A stretch of DNA of 64,000 bases. Source: Lentzea sp. NBRC 102530. GTDB taxonomy: Bacteria > Actinomycetota > Actinomycetes > Mycobacteriales > Pseudonocardiaceae. The stretch lies in the NCBI RefSeq assembly GCF_030269365.1, contig NZ_BSTF01000006.1, positions 186,001 through 250,000 on the forward strand, read 5' to 3'. Positions 1 through 7,405 of this stretch are shown here, in pieces (the first letter of the stretch is position 1; each line of letters starts with the position of its first letter). Below the pieces are notes generated by a model. That model was not told where the DNA came from and did not search any database. It was given only the letters and a program-made list of their open reading frames with translations. The position numbers and the translations under genes are program-made.

Positions 1-11
1 GGCGCGCGTGC

Positions 12-113
12 GCCGTCTGCCCCCACCCGTGAGAGGAACACGACCCCCTCGGTGTGCGGTACTGCGCCGCTACCGCGGCCACCGCGTTGTCCCGGGGATG
101 TATCTGCTCATGA
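12..113 (+). pseudogene. Remnant of Cys-rich small protein (paralogue of 17127-17291)
   Basis: Reading from base 12 gives AVCPHP, a TGA stop at 30-32, then EEHDPLGVRYC and SRGCIC. This matches the intact 54-residue protein at 17127-17291, where the stop position is a Trp codon (TGG). The copy is therefore broken by a nonsense mutation. As in the intact locus, its stop overlaps the start of a GNAT gene in a TGATG/ATGA arrangement. The upstream start lies outside or at the edge of the window, so the 5' end is unknown. Confidence 0.6.
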
Positions 114-260
114 CGGCCACCGGCGTGTTCACCACCGAGCGGCTCACCCTGCGCCCGTGGCGGATCGAGGACGCACCCGCGGCGCTGGAGGTCTACGGCC
201 ACGCCGAGGTGACCCGCTGGCTGAGCCCGGAGATGGACCAGGTCCGGGACCACGCGGCGA
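110..260 (+). pseudogene. Truncated GNAT N-acetyltransferase (N-terminal fragment)
   Basis: The ATG at 110 opens a frame whose first ~45 residues (TERLTLRPWRIEDAPAALE, then YGHAEVTRWLSPEMD) are nearly those of the intact GNAT at 17288-17860. Similarity stops around base 260, where the DNA becomes the antisense of a permease gene. The acetyl-CoA binding part is absent, so this is a dead fragment. With the preceding remnant it is a second, decayed copy of the two-gene cassette at 17.1-17.9 kb. Confidence 0.7.
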
Positions 261-1049
261 AGATCGGGACGAACGCGCCGATGAACACCAGCGCTGCCAA
301 CGGAACCGCCAGTGGCACGCCGAGCACGGCCAGCCCGATGCCGATGCCGAGCGCGTCCACCACGGCGACCGCCCCGGTCGCGCGGACGTAGCTGACCAGA
401 GCGGCCAGACCGCGCCTGCCCGCGACGTCGACCCTGCGCCGGGGGACGGCGGGGACGACGCGGATGAGGAACTGCCAGATCCTCGGCCCGTCGTAGAGGA
501 AGAACGCGAGTGCGAACAGCACGAGCAGCATCTCGACGAGGGTCTCCCCGACCGTCGGGGCCGTGGTGAGCGCGCCCGAGGTGATACCTGACTGGTCGTC
601 CTGCAGGGTTTTCACGGCCCGGTCGGCGAACTCGCTCAACTGGTTCTCGCTGAGGTGCAGGGGACCGCTGACGAGCCAGCCGGACACGACGTCGACGCTG
701 CGGACGAGCTGCGCCGCGAGGTCCGGTACACCGTTGACGAACGTCGTCACGACGAACGTGAGCAGCCCGCCGAGCACGACAAGTCCGGCCACGACCACCG
801 CCAGGGTCGCGAGACCGCGGGGAATCCGTTTCGACATGAGGAAACCGACCGCCGGTGCGAGCAACGCTGCCAGCAGCAACGCGATCGCGAGCGGCACGAC
901 CAGCGACGCCAGCCCGCCGAGGATGACGCCGATGACGTAGAGCGAGCCACCACGACCAGGAAGCGCCAGCCCAGTGCCGCGCCGGTGCGCAGCACCGGGG
1001 GAATCGCGGTTCGGGTGGGCGACGGGTGCTCGCGCTCGATGCTGACGAC
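261..1049 (-). pseudogene. AI-2E family transporter, frameshifted and 3'-truncated
   Basis: Members of the AI-2E/YdiK-type transporter family are integral membrane permeases of about 350 residues. The minus strand encodes an N-terminal start (TGAALGWRFLVVV) and then, in another frame, YVIGVILGGLASLVVPLAIA followed by several hydrophobic segments. A single-base deletion near 945 explains the switch. The C-terminal ~90 residues are missing: homology ends at GAFVPI, where the sequence joins the GNAT fragment. A GGAGGT box at 1056-1061 is followed 6 nt later by GTC rather than GTG, so the start codon may also be mutated. The gene looks dead; a sequencing error could explain the frameshift but not the truncation. 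Confidence 0.65.
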
Positions 1050-1257
1050 GGCTGTACCTCCGGTGTCGGTCGCCGACGCCGGGGTCTGGGGTCATCGGTG
1101 AGGACGTCGGTGTGCCCGCACGCCTCGGTACGGAATTCCCCTGCGATCTGAGCCACAAACCCGGACGGGCGGTGGCGAAGTCGGTGGTTGGGGTCCGCCG
1201 CCGGGGGCATCCGGGGTCTACGTCCCACTTGAGATTCAGGTGGGGGGAGAGGACGAC

Positions 1258-1434
1258 ATGGGCACCGACGACAAGTTCGACGCCAAGGCCGACCAGGTCA
1301 AGGGCAAGGTCGAGGAAGGCGTGGGAGACGCGACCGACGACCAGGGCCTGGAGAACGAGGGCAAGGCGGACCAGGCGAAGGGCAACCTGAAGGAGTCGGC
1401 CGAGAAGGTCAAGGACATCTTCAAGAAGAGCTGA
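1258..1434 (+). CDS. CsbD family stress protein
   Basis: A 58-residue, highly charged hydrophilic protein (MGTDDKFDAKADQVKGKVEE). It has the repeated Lys/Asp/Glu helices and the K-A-D-Q-x-K-G signature of CsbD proteins, which occurs twice here (KADQVKGK and KADQAKGN). CsbD is a general-stress protein of unknown biochemical activity; in Bacillus it belongs to the sigma-B regulon. The start was chosen at 1258 because GGGGGAG precedes it at normal spacing; an upstream in-frame start at 1240 has no such site. It lies alone, convergent with the next membrane protein gene, with a hairpin between. Neighbouring STAS, PP2C and GAF-ANTAR genes fit a stress-response district. Confidence 0.85.
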   Translation: MGTDDKFDAKADQVKGKVEEGVGDATDDQGLENEGKADQAKGNLKESAEKVKDIFKKS

Positions 1435-1455
1435 CCGGTTCCTGTCGCTCCACGG

Positions 1456-1481
1456 GAGCGTGCATCCCCCGGCGCACGCTC
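1456..1481. terminator. Hairpin between convergent genes
   Basis: GAGCGTGC (1456-1463) pairs perfectly with GCACGCTC (1474-1481) across a 10-nt loop. It lies between the csbD stop and the stop of the convergent gene, so it probably serves both. No long T run is seen, as is common in high-GC actinomycetes. Confidence 0.6.
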
Positions 1482-1493
1482 TCTCCAGGGCCG

Positions 1494-2183
1494 TCAGCCG
1501 AGCACATCGGCACCGGTCAGTCCTGCCACCAGCACCACCGCGCCCACGACGACGGCGAACACTTCGACCGCCACGAGCCGCTTCCCGGCCCAGCGGGCGA
1601 ATCCGATGTTCACCAGGACGTGCGCGGACGCGGTCACCGCCACCCACCACAGCCCGGCGCTCAGCAGCAGGGTCGCCCCGAGGTGGAACGAGATCGCCGT
1701 GACGCCGCGCACCGCGCTGTGGAGCGGATGCGTGCTGACGAACCCACCCTGTGCTTTGAGCTGTTCAGCCGCCTGCCGGCCGACGGGCCAGCTGAACTTC
1801 GGCAGCTCGGTGGCGGCGGTGAAGACGAGCTGGGCCAGCGCCCAGCCGAACCCTGCCCAGAGCGCCGACTCCACACCGCTGACGGCGACCAGGACCACAG
1901 CGAGCCGGACCACCTCGTCGGTGGCGCCGGACACCAGCGCGATGATGGTCTCGCGCCGTCGGAGGGCGTGCAGCCTCCCGGCGGAACCCAGCACCGGCAG
2001 CCGGGCCGCCAGGGCGACGAACCAGCCGAGCGCCCCCAGCAGCACGACGCCCGCGTGGTCGGCACCGAGCACCACCGCCAGCGCCACGGCGAGGAGCGCG
2101 AGCAGCACCATCACCACGGCGGCGCCCGCGCGAATCCTCCCCGTGATCCGGGTGGAGCTCTGGGCAGGTTCCTCTTCGTTCAC
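1494..2183 (-). CDS. Multi-pass membrane protein, possibly YhfC-like
   Basis: 229 residues with a short charged N-terminus (MNEEEPAQSS) and about six hydrophobic segments. A charged motif, GATDEVVRLAV, sits inside the membrane region, and conserved-looking His residues fall in later helices (FHLGATLLL, SAHVLVNI). The layout of an E-x-x-R segment followed by His-bearing helices recalls YhfC-type intramembrane glutamic proteases, but I cannot confirm the family. No enzymatic role should be assumed. It is transcribed away from the STAS gene and converges on csbD. Confidence 0.6.
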   Translation of the reverse strand: MNEEEPAQSSTRITGRIRAGAAVVMVLLALLAVALAVVLGADHAGVVLLGALGWFVALAARLPVLGSAGRLHALRRRETIIALVSGATDEVVRLAVVLVAVSGVESALWAGFGWALAQLVFTAATELPKFSWPVGRQAAEQLKAQGGFVSTHPLHSAVRGVTAISFHLGATLLLSAGLWWVAVTASAHVLVNIGFARWAGKRLVAVEVFAVVVGAVVLVAGLTGADVLG

Positions 2184-2376
2184 CGAGTCGTTGATGGCCC
2201 GACGCTACTCCACCGCCACGCGGCCGGTGTCGTCGATCATCCACAGTGGACTGGATCGTCTTGTCCGGGAGGTCGGGCGGCCCGCAGCGCTTTCGGAAGT
2301 TCCGCGCAGGGGTGTACCGTTTCCGGCACGTGCCCTGGACCCCGGCGTAGCGTCAGCCGTCGAGGAAGGCTCCCAG

Positions 2377-2811
2377 GTGCACACCGATCTCACCAGCGCC
2401 GCAGGCTCGCGGGCCGTTCAGGCAAGCACTCGCCCCACCGACCTTCTCGCGATCGCCGAGTGGACCGCCCCCACAGGAGCGGTCGTCCTCGCCGTGCACG
2501 GCGAGGTGGACACGAGCAGCTGCTCAGTGCTGCACGACCGGATCGACGAACAGCTGCGGTCCGCCCATCACCTGGTCCTCGACCTCGGCGAGGTGGATCT
2601 CCTCTGCGCGGCCGGACTCACCGTCCTGGTCGTCGTCAGGGAGAGGGCGCAGCTGAGGGGCACGGTGCTGTGCGTCGTCGCGCGCACTCGGCCGGTGCGG
2701 CTGCCGCTGATCATCACCGGGTTGACGGGTGTGCTGGACCTCCACCTCGACGTGGACGAGGCGCTGGCGTGCGGGCGCGCCCGTCTCACCAGCGAGGATG
2801 CGGTTTGCTGA
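2377..2811 (+). CDS. STAS-domain anti-sigma factor antagonist-like protein
   Basis: 144 residues with a C-terminal STAS domain (about 30-135): VVLAVHGEVDTSS, LVLDLGEVDLLCAAGL, then TGLTGVLDLHLDVDEAL. STAS antagonists bind anti-sigma kinases and are switched by phosphorylation of a Ser/Thr in a D-S/T-S-G loop. Here that loop reads CAAG (residues 77-80) and has no Ser or Thr, so classical phospho-switching looks impossible; it may act constitutively. The GTG start at 2377 follows GAGGAAGG by about 8 nt. The 3' end overlaps the convergent GAF-ANTAR gene by 26 nt. Confidence 0.75.
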   Translation: MHTDLTSAAGSRAVQASTRPTDLLAIAEWTAPTGAVVLAVHGEVDTSSCSVLHDRIDEQLRSAHHLVLDLGEVDLLCAAGLTVLVVVRERAQLRGTVLCVVARTRPVRLPLIITGLTGVLDLHLDVDEALACGRARLTSEDAVC

Positions 2812-3535
2812 TCCTCGTCAGCCCGGAGACCGCCGGTGAGCGCTCGGTGACCTGCCTGGCGACGTCCGACAGCAGCTGACCGGTGTTGCGCGCGTAGTTG
2901 CGCATGAGGGACAAGGCGTCCGCGACACCGATCTCGAGCCGCTCGGTCAGCAGGCCTTTGGCCTGCTCGATCACGACGAGGTCGGACAGCGCCGTCTCCA
3001 GGTGCTCGGCTACCGCCCGGGTGGCCGCGCCCGGACGCACCTGGAACAGGCTGATCGTCGCCACGTTCGCGAAGGACCGCGCGAGGGTTTCCGCCTCGGC
3101 GGGCAACGCGCCCGCCGACGTCCGGAACAGGTTGAGCGAACCGACCACCTCGCCGCGCAGGCGCATGGGCACGGTGTCGACCGCGAGGAACCCGAGCTTC
3201 ACCGCCGCGGAGGCGAACCGGGGCCAGCGCGGTGGCAGCGCTCTCAGGTCGGGGCACCGCACCGTCTGTCCTGAGTGGAACGACTCCTCGGACGGTCCGT
3301 CCGCGCTCTGCAGGAGGAAGTGCTCGAGCGGACGAGCCAGCCTGCTGGACGCGGCCACCAGTTCGAGCGCTCCGTGCTCGTCGGCCAGCAGGATTCCCGC
3401 CGCGTCCACCGGCAGCAGCCGGACGCTGCGCTCGGCCAGGAGGTGCAGGAACTCGATGCTGTCGAAACGCTCCACGAGCGCATCGGTGAGTTCGATGAAC
3501 ATTTGTGCCACCTGGTGGTCCGACACCTCGGTCAC
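2786..3535 (-). CDS. GAF-ANTAR domain regulator
   Basis: 249 residues. The N-terminal GAF domain covers about 15-165 (VDAAGILLADEHGALELVA ... VPMRLRGEVVGSLNLF). The C-terminal ANTAR domain covers about 170-230 (VIEQAKGLLTERLEIGVADA ... LMRNYAR). ANTAR domains bind paired RNA hairpins and cause antitermination; GAF domains sense small ligands or redox state. Where the sister proteins read GPC-x-x-C, this one reads GPSEES, so both Cys are lost. That suggests a different signal. The gene is single, convergent with the STAS gene. Start ATG or GTG choices nearby do not change the domains. Confidence 0.85.
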   Translation of the reverse strand: MTEVSDHQVAQMFIELTDALVERFDSIEFLHLLAERSVRLLPVDAAGILLADEHGALELVAASSRLARPLEHFLLQSADGPSEESFHSGQTVRCPDLRALPPRWPRFASAAVKLGFLAVDTVPMRLRGEVVGSLNLFRTSAGALPAEAETLARSFANVATISLFQVRPGAATRAVAEHLETALSDLVVIEQAKGLLTERLEIGVADALSLMRNYARNTGQLLSDVARQVTERSPAVSGLTRISKPHPRW

Positions 3536-3945
3536 CTCTCAGTCGTCGTGGTCGCCACTCCCGCTGACTGATCCGGCACCGAGGTCTCACCACGTTCGCC
3601 CGCGGCGCTCACCGACGTCTTCTCACGAGAGCGGAGCTGCCGCTGGGTCCTGGCGGTTTTCCCAGCTTAGCGCCGAAAGCGCGGGCCGGACACTCTTCGG
3701 CGACTTCTCGTGGATCCGCACTGGGCCGCGCCGGCAGCCGAGCCGGAGCCGTGCGGCCGAACGGTCGAGTTCTGACGGGAGAGAACGGAACCCGGAAATA
3801 GTGGGCTCACAATCGGTGTGGTGCAGGAAAAGCGTGTAGGGTCATTCTTGTCGAGAACATTTCGCACCTGTGCGGTCAAGTTCAGGTCGTGCTCGGCGAA
3901 ACCTCAACCGGCCATTTTCTTCCGGCCGGAGACGGGAGTTCCGGC
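3536..3945. other. 410-bp intergenic region between divergent genes
   Basis: No credible coding frame on either strand. The right half is less GC-rich (3790-3880, GGAAATAGTGGGCTCAC and similar) and likely holds the promoters of the GAF-ANTAR gene (leftward) and the DUF5994 gene (rightward). No clear -35/-10 pair could be assigned. Confidence 0.5.
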
Positions 3946-4497
3946 ATGACGTCGGCTCCGCACCAGTCCATCGCCCCACCGGCCGTCACGGCCACCGAGC
4001 AGCCTCGGCACCACCAACTGCGACTGCGGTTGCGGCCGAAGGCGCTCACCACGGCGTATGTCGACGGTGCGTGGTGGCCGCGTTCCCGGGACCTCGCCGC
4101 CGAACTGCCCGCACTGCTCGCTGTGCTGGCAGTTCGGCTGGGCGACATCCCGCGGGTGAGCTACACCCTGACGGACTGGGACATGGCCCCGCGTCAGATC
4201 GCGGTGGACGGCGTCCGCGTCCGCCTCAGCGGGTTCTGGTCCCGGCCGGCGCACACCCTCGACCTCGTCGCGGTTGACCGGCGCCGCATCGCGCTGCTCG
4301 TCGTCCCACCGGACACCGAGCCGTCCGCCGCCCACCACACGATGATGTCCGCCGTCCAGCGCGACAACGCCGACACCGTCGAGGCCCTGCTCCGCACCGG
4401 CGTCCGGAGGTCCGAGGAGGCCGAGGGGTCCACTGTGGACAACTGGGAGGGCGAGGGCGGCCGGATACCCCAGCAGAAGACGGGAGAAGCACGATGA
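3946..4497 (+). CDS. DUF5994 family protein
   Basis: 183 residues. The core LRLRPKALTTAYVDGAWWPR followed by SRDLAAELPALL, and later GFWSRPAHTLDL, is the signature of the actinobacterial DUF5994 family, whose function is unknown. No signal peptide or membrane segment. ATG at 3946 preceded by GGGAG at about 8 nt. Its stop overlaps the next start (ATGA), so it is translationally coupled to a DUF6307-like gene and then a transglutaminase-like gene, a three-gene operon. Confidence 0.8.
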   Translation: MTSAPHQSIAPPAVTATEQPRHHQLRLRLRPKALTTAYVDGAWWPRSRDLAAELPALLAVLAVRLGDIPRVSYTLTDWDMAPRQIAVDGVRVRLSGFWSRPAHTLDLVAVDRRRIALLVVPPDTEPSAAHHTMMSAVQRDNADTVEALLRTGVRRSEEAEGSTVDNWEGEGGRIPQQKTGEAR

Positions 4498-4655
4498 CCG
4501 AACCGACTTCCACCTTCACCTCCTCCTACGAGCGCCGGCTCAAGGTGGTGGAGGACGTGCTGACCGGCCGCACCGAGCTCGGCGGCAAGGCCGCGCGGGA
4601 CCTGGCCGTGCATGTGTTGCGCGCGCTCGACCACATCCCCGAGCGGGTGCGTTGA
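4494..4655 (+). CDS. DUF6307-like small protein
   Basis: A 53-residue protein (SYERRLKVVEDVLTGRTELG ... ALDHIPERVR) in an ATGA overlap with the preceding gene and a TTGA overlap with the following one. The pattern (S-Y-x-x-R-L-K-x-V-x-x-V-L ... L-D-x-I-P-E) fits the small actinobacterial DUF6307 family, with no known function. It is probably mostly helical. Its position inside a tightly coupled operon is the main support that it is real. Confidence 0.65.
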   Translation: MTEPTSTFTSSYERRLKVVEDVLTGRTELGGKAARDLAVHVLRALDHIPERVR

Positions 4656-5515
4656 CCTCCCGCCACAGCGGCGAGGCGCGATCGACGCGGGGCACTCGCC
4701 TGCTCCGCGTCGGCTGTGCGTTCACCTACCGTGCCGAGGTGCCCACACCGGCGGTCTTCATGGTGAGACCGGACCGGCAGAACCACGTGCGGGTGAGCGG
4801 CGAGAACCTGTTCGCCGAGCCCGAGGTTCCCGTGCGCGACCACTTCGACGTGTACGGCAACTGGCTCGCGCGTCTGGTGCTGCCGCCCGGACTGTCCACA
4901 GTGCGCTATTCGGCCTGGGCGGACGTGCCCGATCACGTCGAGGACGTCGACGAGAACGCTCCGGAGAGGTGGCCCGACGACCTCCCCGGCGAAGTGCTGC
5001 TGTACACGTTGCCCAGCCGCTACTGCGTGTCCGACGTGCTCGGCGACGAGGCCTGGTCGAGGTTCGGCGCGCATCCGCCGGGCTACGGCAGGGTCCGGGC
5101 GATCTGCCGGCACGTGCACGAGTCGCTGGAGTTCGGGTACGGCACCTCCACGGTGTTGTCCACCGCGGCCGACGTCAACGCCACGGGGATCGGGGTGTGC
5201 CGCGACTTCACGCACCTGGCGATCTCGTTCTGCCGTGCTCTCAACATTCCCGCCCGCTACGTGTTCGGCTACCTGCCCGACCTGGACGTGCCGCCGGACG
5301 GCGCGCCGATGGACTTCGCGGCGTGGATGGAGGTCTGGCTGGGAGACCGCTGGTGGACCTTCGACCCGCGCAACGGCGTGCCCCGCAAGGGCAGGGTCGT
5401 GATCGGCAGAGGCAGGGATGCCGCGGACGTCCCCATGGTCACCACCTTCGGAGGCCCTGTACTGGAGTCGATGGTCGTCCACGCCGAGGAGGACAAGGCT
5501 CCCGCCTGGCGATGA
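4652..5515 (+). CDS. Transglutaminase-like protein
   Basis: 287 residues. An N-terminal beta domain (VGCAFTYRAEVPTPAVF) is followed by a transglutaminase-like core with the catalytic Cys in GIGVCRDFTHLA (Cys183) and the Asp in WWTFDPRNG (about Asp239). The usual His (DFHAW in papain-like transglutaminases) is Ala here (DFAAW, 221-225). Either the active site is altered or another His serves. Possible roles are peptide cleavage or cross-linking; the substrate is unknown. The TTG start at 4652 overlaps the upstream stop (TTGA); a GTG nearer the VGCAF segment is an alternative. No signal peptide is seen, so it is probably cytoplasmic. Confidence 0.8.
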   Translation: MTSRHSGEARSTRGTRLLRVGCAFTYRAEVPTPAVFMVRPDRQNHVRVSGENLFAEPEVPVRDHFDVYGNWLARLVLPPGLSTVRYSAWADVPDHVEDVDENAPERWPDDLPGEVLLYTLPSRYCVSDVLGDEAWSRFGAHPPGYGRVRAICRHVHESLEFGYGTSTVLSTAADVNATGIGVCRDFTHLAISFCRALNIPARYVFGYLPDLDVPPDGAPMDFAAWMEVWLGDRWWTFDPRNGVPRKGRVVIGRGRDAADVPMVTTFGGPVLESMVVHAEEDKAPAWR

Positions 5516-5527
5516 GGCCGCCGGCTG

Positions 5528-6253
5528 TCACGACCTGCCGGCCGTCAGCACGGTCGTGTCGATCGTGCCGTCGACGACGTCCTGTGCCACCAGGCTCAGG
5601 TGCAGGCGGTTGCTCCTCGCGTGGTGGCGCAGGAGGTCGAACGCCTCGCCCATGTCGACCTGCAGGCGCTCGGCGAGCACACCTTTGGCCTGCTCGATGA
5701 GGACCCTGCTCCGCAGGGCGTGCCGCAGCTGCTCCGCGAGCAGCTCCCGGCCACTGATGACCTGTGACTGGAGCAGGCCGATGGTGGCCACGTCCGCCAT
5801 CGCCCTCGCCACCCTGGCCCGCGCGTCGCCGAACGCGCTGTCCGCGACGGTGAAGAGGTTCAACGCGCCCACCGTCTGCTCGCGCAGCCGCATCGGTACG
5901 GCGTGCACCGCGCCGAACCCCGCCGTCACCGCCGCCGCGGAGAACGCTGGCCACCGCTGGCGCGGCTCGCTGAACCCGGCGACTGTGAGCGGTTCGCTGC
6001 TCAGGTAGCACTCCATGCACGGGCCCTGCCTGTGCTGCAGCTCGAACAGTTCCAGCACGCGCGCACGTTCGCTGGAGGCACCGACCACCTGCAGTTCGCC
6101 TTGGTCGTCGACGAGCAGGATGCCGGCCGCGTCCACGCCCAGGGCCGTGACGCAGCGGTCAGCCAGCAGGTGCATGAACTCGACCGGGTCGAAGTCCGCG
6201 ACCAGGGTGTCGGCGAGCTCGACGAACGTCTCGGCCAGGTTCTCCACGAGCAT
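5528..6253 (-). CDS. GAF-ANTAR domain regulator
   Basis: 241 residues: GAF about 10-165 (VDAAGILLVDDQGELQVVG, GPCMECYLSSE, VPMRLREQTVGALNLF) and ANTAR about 170-225 (VLIEQAKGVLAERLQVDMGE). It keeps the GPC-x-x-C motif that the 2786-3535 paralogue has lost. The family acts as RNA-binding antiterminators whose activity is set by the GAF ligand or redox state. The ATG at 6253 follows a GAGG box. It converges on the transglutaminase gene with a 12-bp gap. Confidence 0.85.
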   Translation of the reverse strand: MLVENLAETFVELADTLVADFDPVEFMHLLADRCVTALGVDAAGILLVDDQGELQVVGASSERARVLELFELQHRQGPCMECYLSSEPLTVAGFSEPRQRWPAFSAAAVTAGFGAVHAVPMRLREQTVGALNLFTVADSAFGDARARVARAMADVATIGLLQSQVISGRELLAEQLRHALRSRVLIEQAKGVLAERLQVDMGEAFDLLRHHARSNRLHLSLVAQDVVDGTIDTTVLTAGRS

Positions 6254-6357
6254 GTGAGCCACCTCGGTTCGTCTTTGCGGGGGCGATCGGGTTCTTCGGA
6301 GATCGGACCGGCACGGCGGGAACCCGGATGCCGGCAGCGCGACCGCGCGCTCGTGGT

Positions 6358-7296
6358 TCATGGTGCCGCTGTTGTGGTTCTCGCGTCGACGAGATCGGCG
6401 AGGTCGAGTGCTTCGGTGTGGGACGGGTGCCTGCGCGCGTGCGCGGCGAGAGGGCGGAAGCGGTCGCGCATCCGGGCCGAACCGACGGTAGCCGCCGCCT
6501 CGAGTGCTCGCAGGCCGGTGGCGACGCCGACGTCGACGTCTCCTTCGACGAGCTGGCCGGTGGACAGCAGGATCAGGCTGAGGACCCGGCTTCGGAGCAT
6601 GTCCTCGCCGTAGCCGTCGACCGCCGTGACGAGCAGCGGCACGGCGGTGCGCGCGTGGTGCAGCCCCGCGGTGTCCACCAGGGCCGAGTGCACCGCGCCC
6701 GCCATGGCCGAGAGGTCTGGCTCGGTGAAGAACATCGCCCAGCCGGCCACCTCGGTGCGGTCCGCGGCGCCGAACTGCTCTCGGCCGCGTTCGAGCAATG
6801 TCAGCGCGTGGTGCTCGGCGCCCTTCTGCGCGCACGCCCACGCCGCGTTGACGGTCAGGATGCTGGCCGCGAGCCGGTCGCCGGAGCGCGCCGCCGCGAG
6901 GCGGCCGAGGTCGAAGTACCGCAACGCCTCGTCGAGGTTCCCGTGGTGCAGGTACACCCGGCCGAGCCGGTAGCACACGTTCGCGAGCAGGCCGTCGTCC
7001 CGGGCCACTCCGGCGAGTGCCAACGCGTGCGCGAAGTGGTTGTGCGCCGCCGTGACCTGACCGGCGTCGAACGACACCCAGCCGGCGAGGTTGCGCAGGT
7101 CGGCGAGAGCGACGTGCAACCGCCGCCGGACGTCGTCCGGCGCGGGGGCGACTAGCAGCGGGAGGTTCTCGCGGATCTGCGTTCGCACCCGGTCCAGGCA
7201 AGACTCACCCCCGTGGCGGTAGTCCACCTCGCGCAGCGCGCGGGTGTGCTGTTCCAGCCGGGTGACGTCGGACAGACCCATCATCGCGGGCAACAC
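6358..7296 (-). CDS. TPR protein, regulator-like without HTH
   Basis: 312 residues of helical TPR-like repeats (RLGRVYLHHGNLDEALRYFD; NAAWACAQKGAEHHALTLLE). The region LSDVTRLEQHTRALREVDYR is what usually follows an N-terminal XRE helix-turn-helix in actinomycete NsdA/TPR regulators, yet no HTH precedes it here. The frame starts at a GTG (7296) with ATG alternatives at 7284 and 7281. It may be an N-terminally shortened regulator or a protein-protein adaptor. Its immediate upstream DNA resembles that of the GAF gene at 30 kb, which suggests the start region is genuine. Confidence 0.65.
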   Translation of the reverse strand: MLPAMMGLSDVTRLEQHTRALREVDYRHGGESCLDRVRTQIRENLPLLVAPAPDDVRRRLHVALADLRNLAGWVSFDAGQVTAAHNHFAHALALAGVARDDGLLANVCYRLGRVYLHHGNLDEALRYFDLGRLAAARSGDRLAASILTVNAAWACAQKGAEHHALTLLERGREQFGAADRTEVAGWAMFFTEPDLSAMAGAVHSALVDTAGLHHARTAVPLLVTAVDGYGEDMLRSRVLSLILLSTGQLVEGDVDVGVATGLRALEAAATVGSARMRDRFRPLAAHARRHPSHTEALDLADLVDARTTTAAP

Positions 7297-7343
7297 TCCA
7301 GACCGGGTGGGGTGGACGATGCACCGCCGGGGGCCGGGGCGGT
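7288..7343 (-). promoter_or_regulatory. Upstream element shared with the 30.5-kb GAF gene
   Basis: On the minus strand this stretch reads CCGCCCCGG, CCCCGG-type repeats, CCAC, then CGGTCTGGAGTGTTGCCC at the start of the TPR gene. Almost the same arrangement (CGGTCTGGAGTGCTGCCC) ends at the start of the GAF gene at 30539. The two genes are otherwise unrelated, so a shared regulatory or leader element is likely. Confidence 0.45.
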
Positions 7344-7405
7344 CGTGGAGTTCTCACCTGACCGGGCCAGGCGCACAGGTGACCTTAGTGCGGTACCGGA
7401 CCGGC

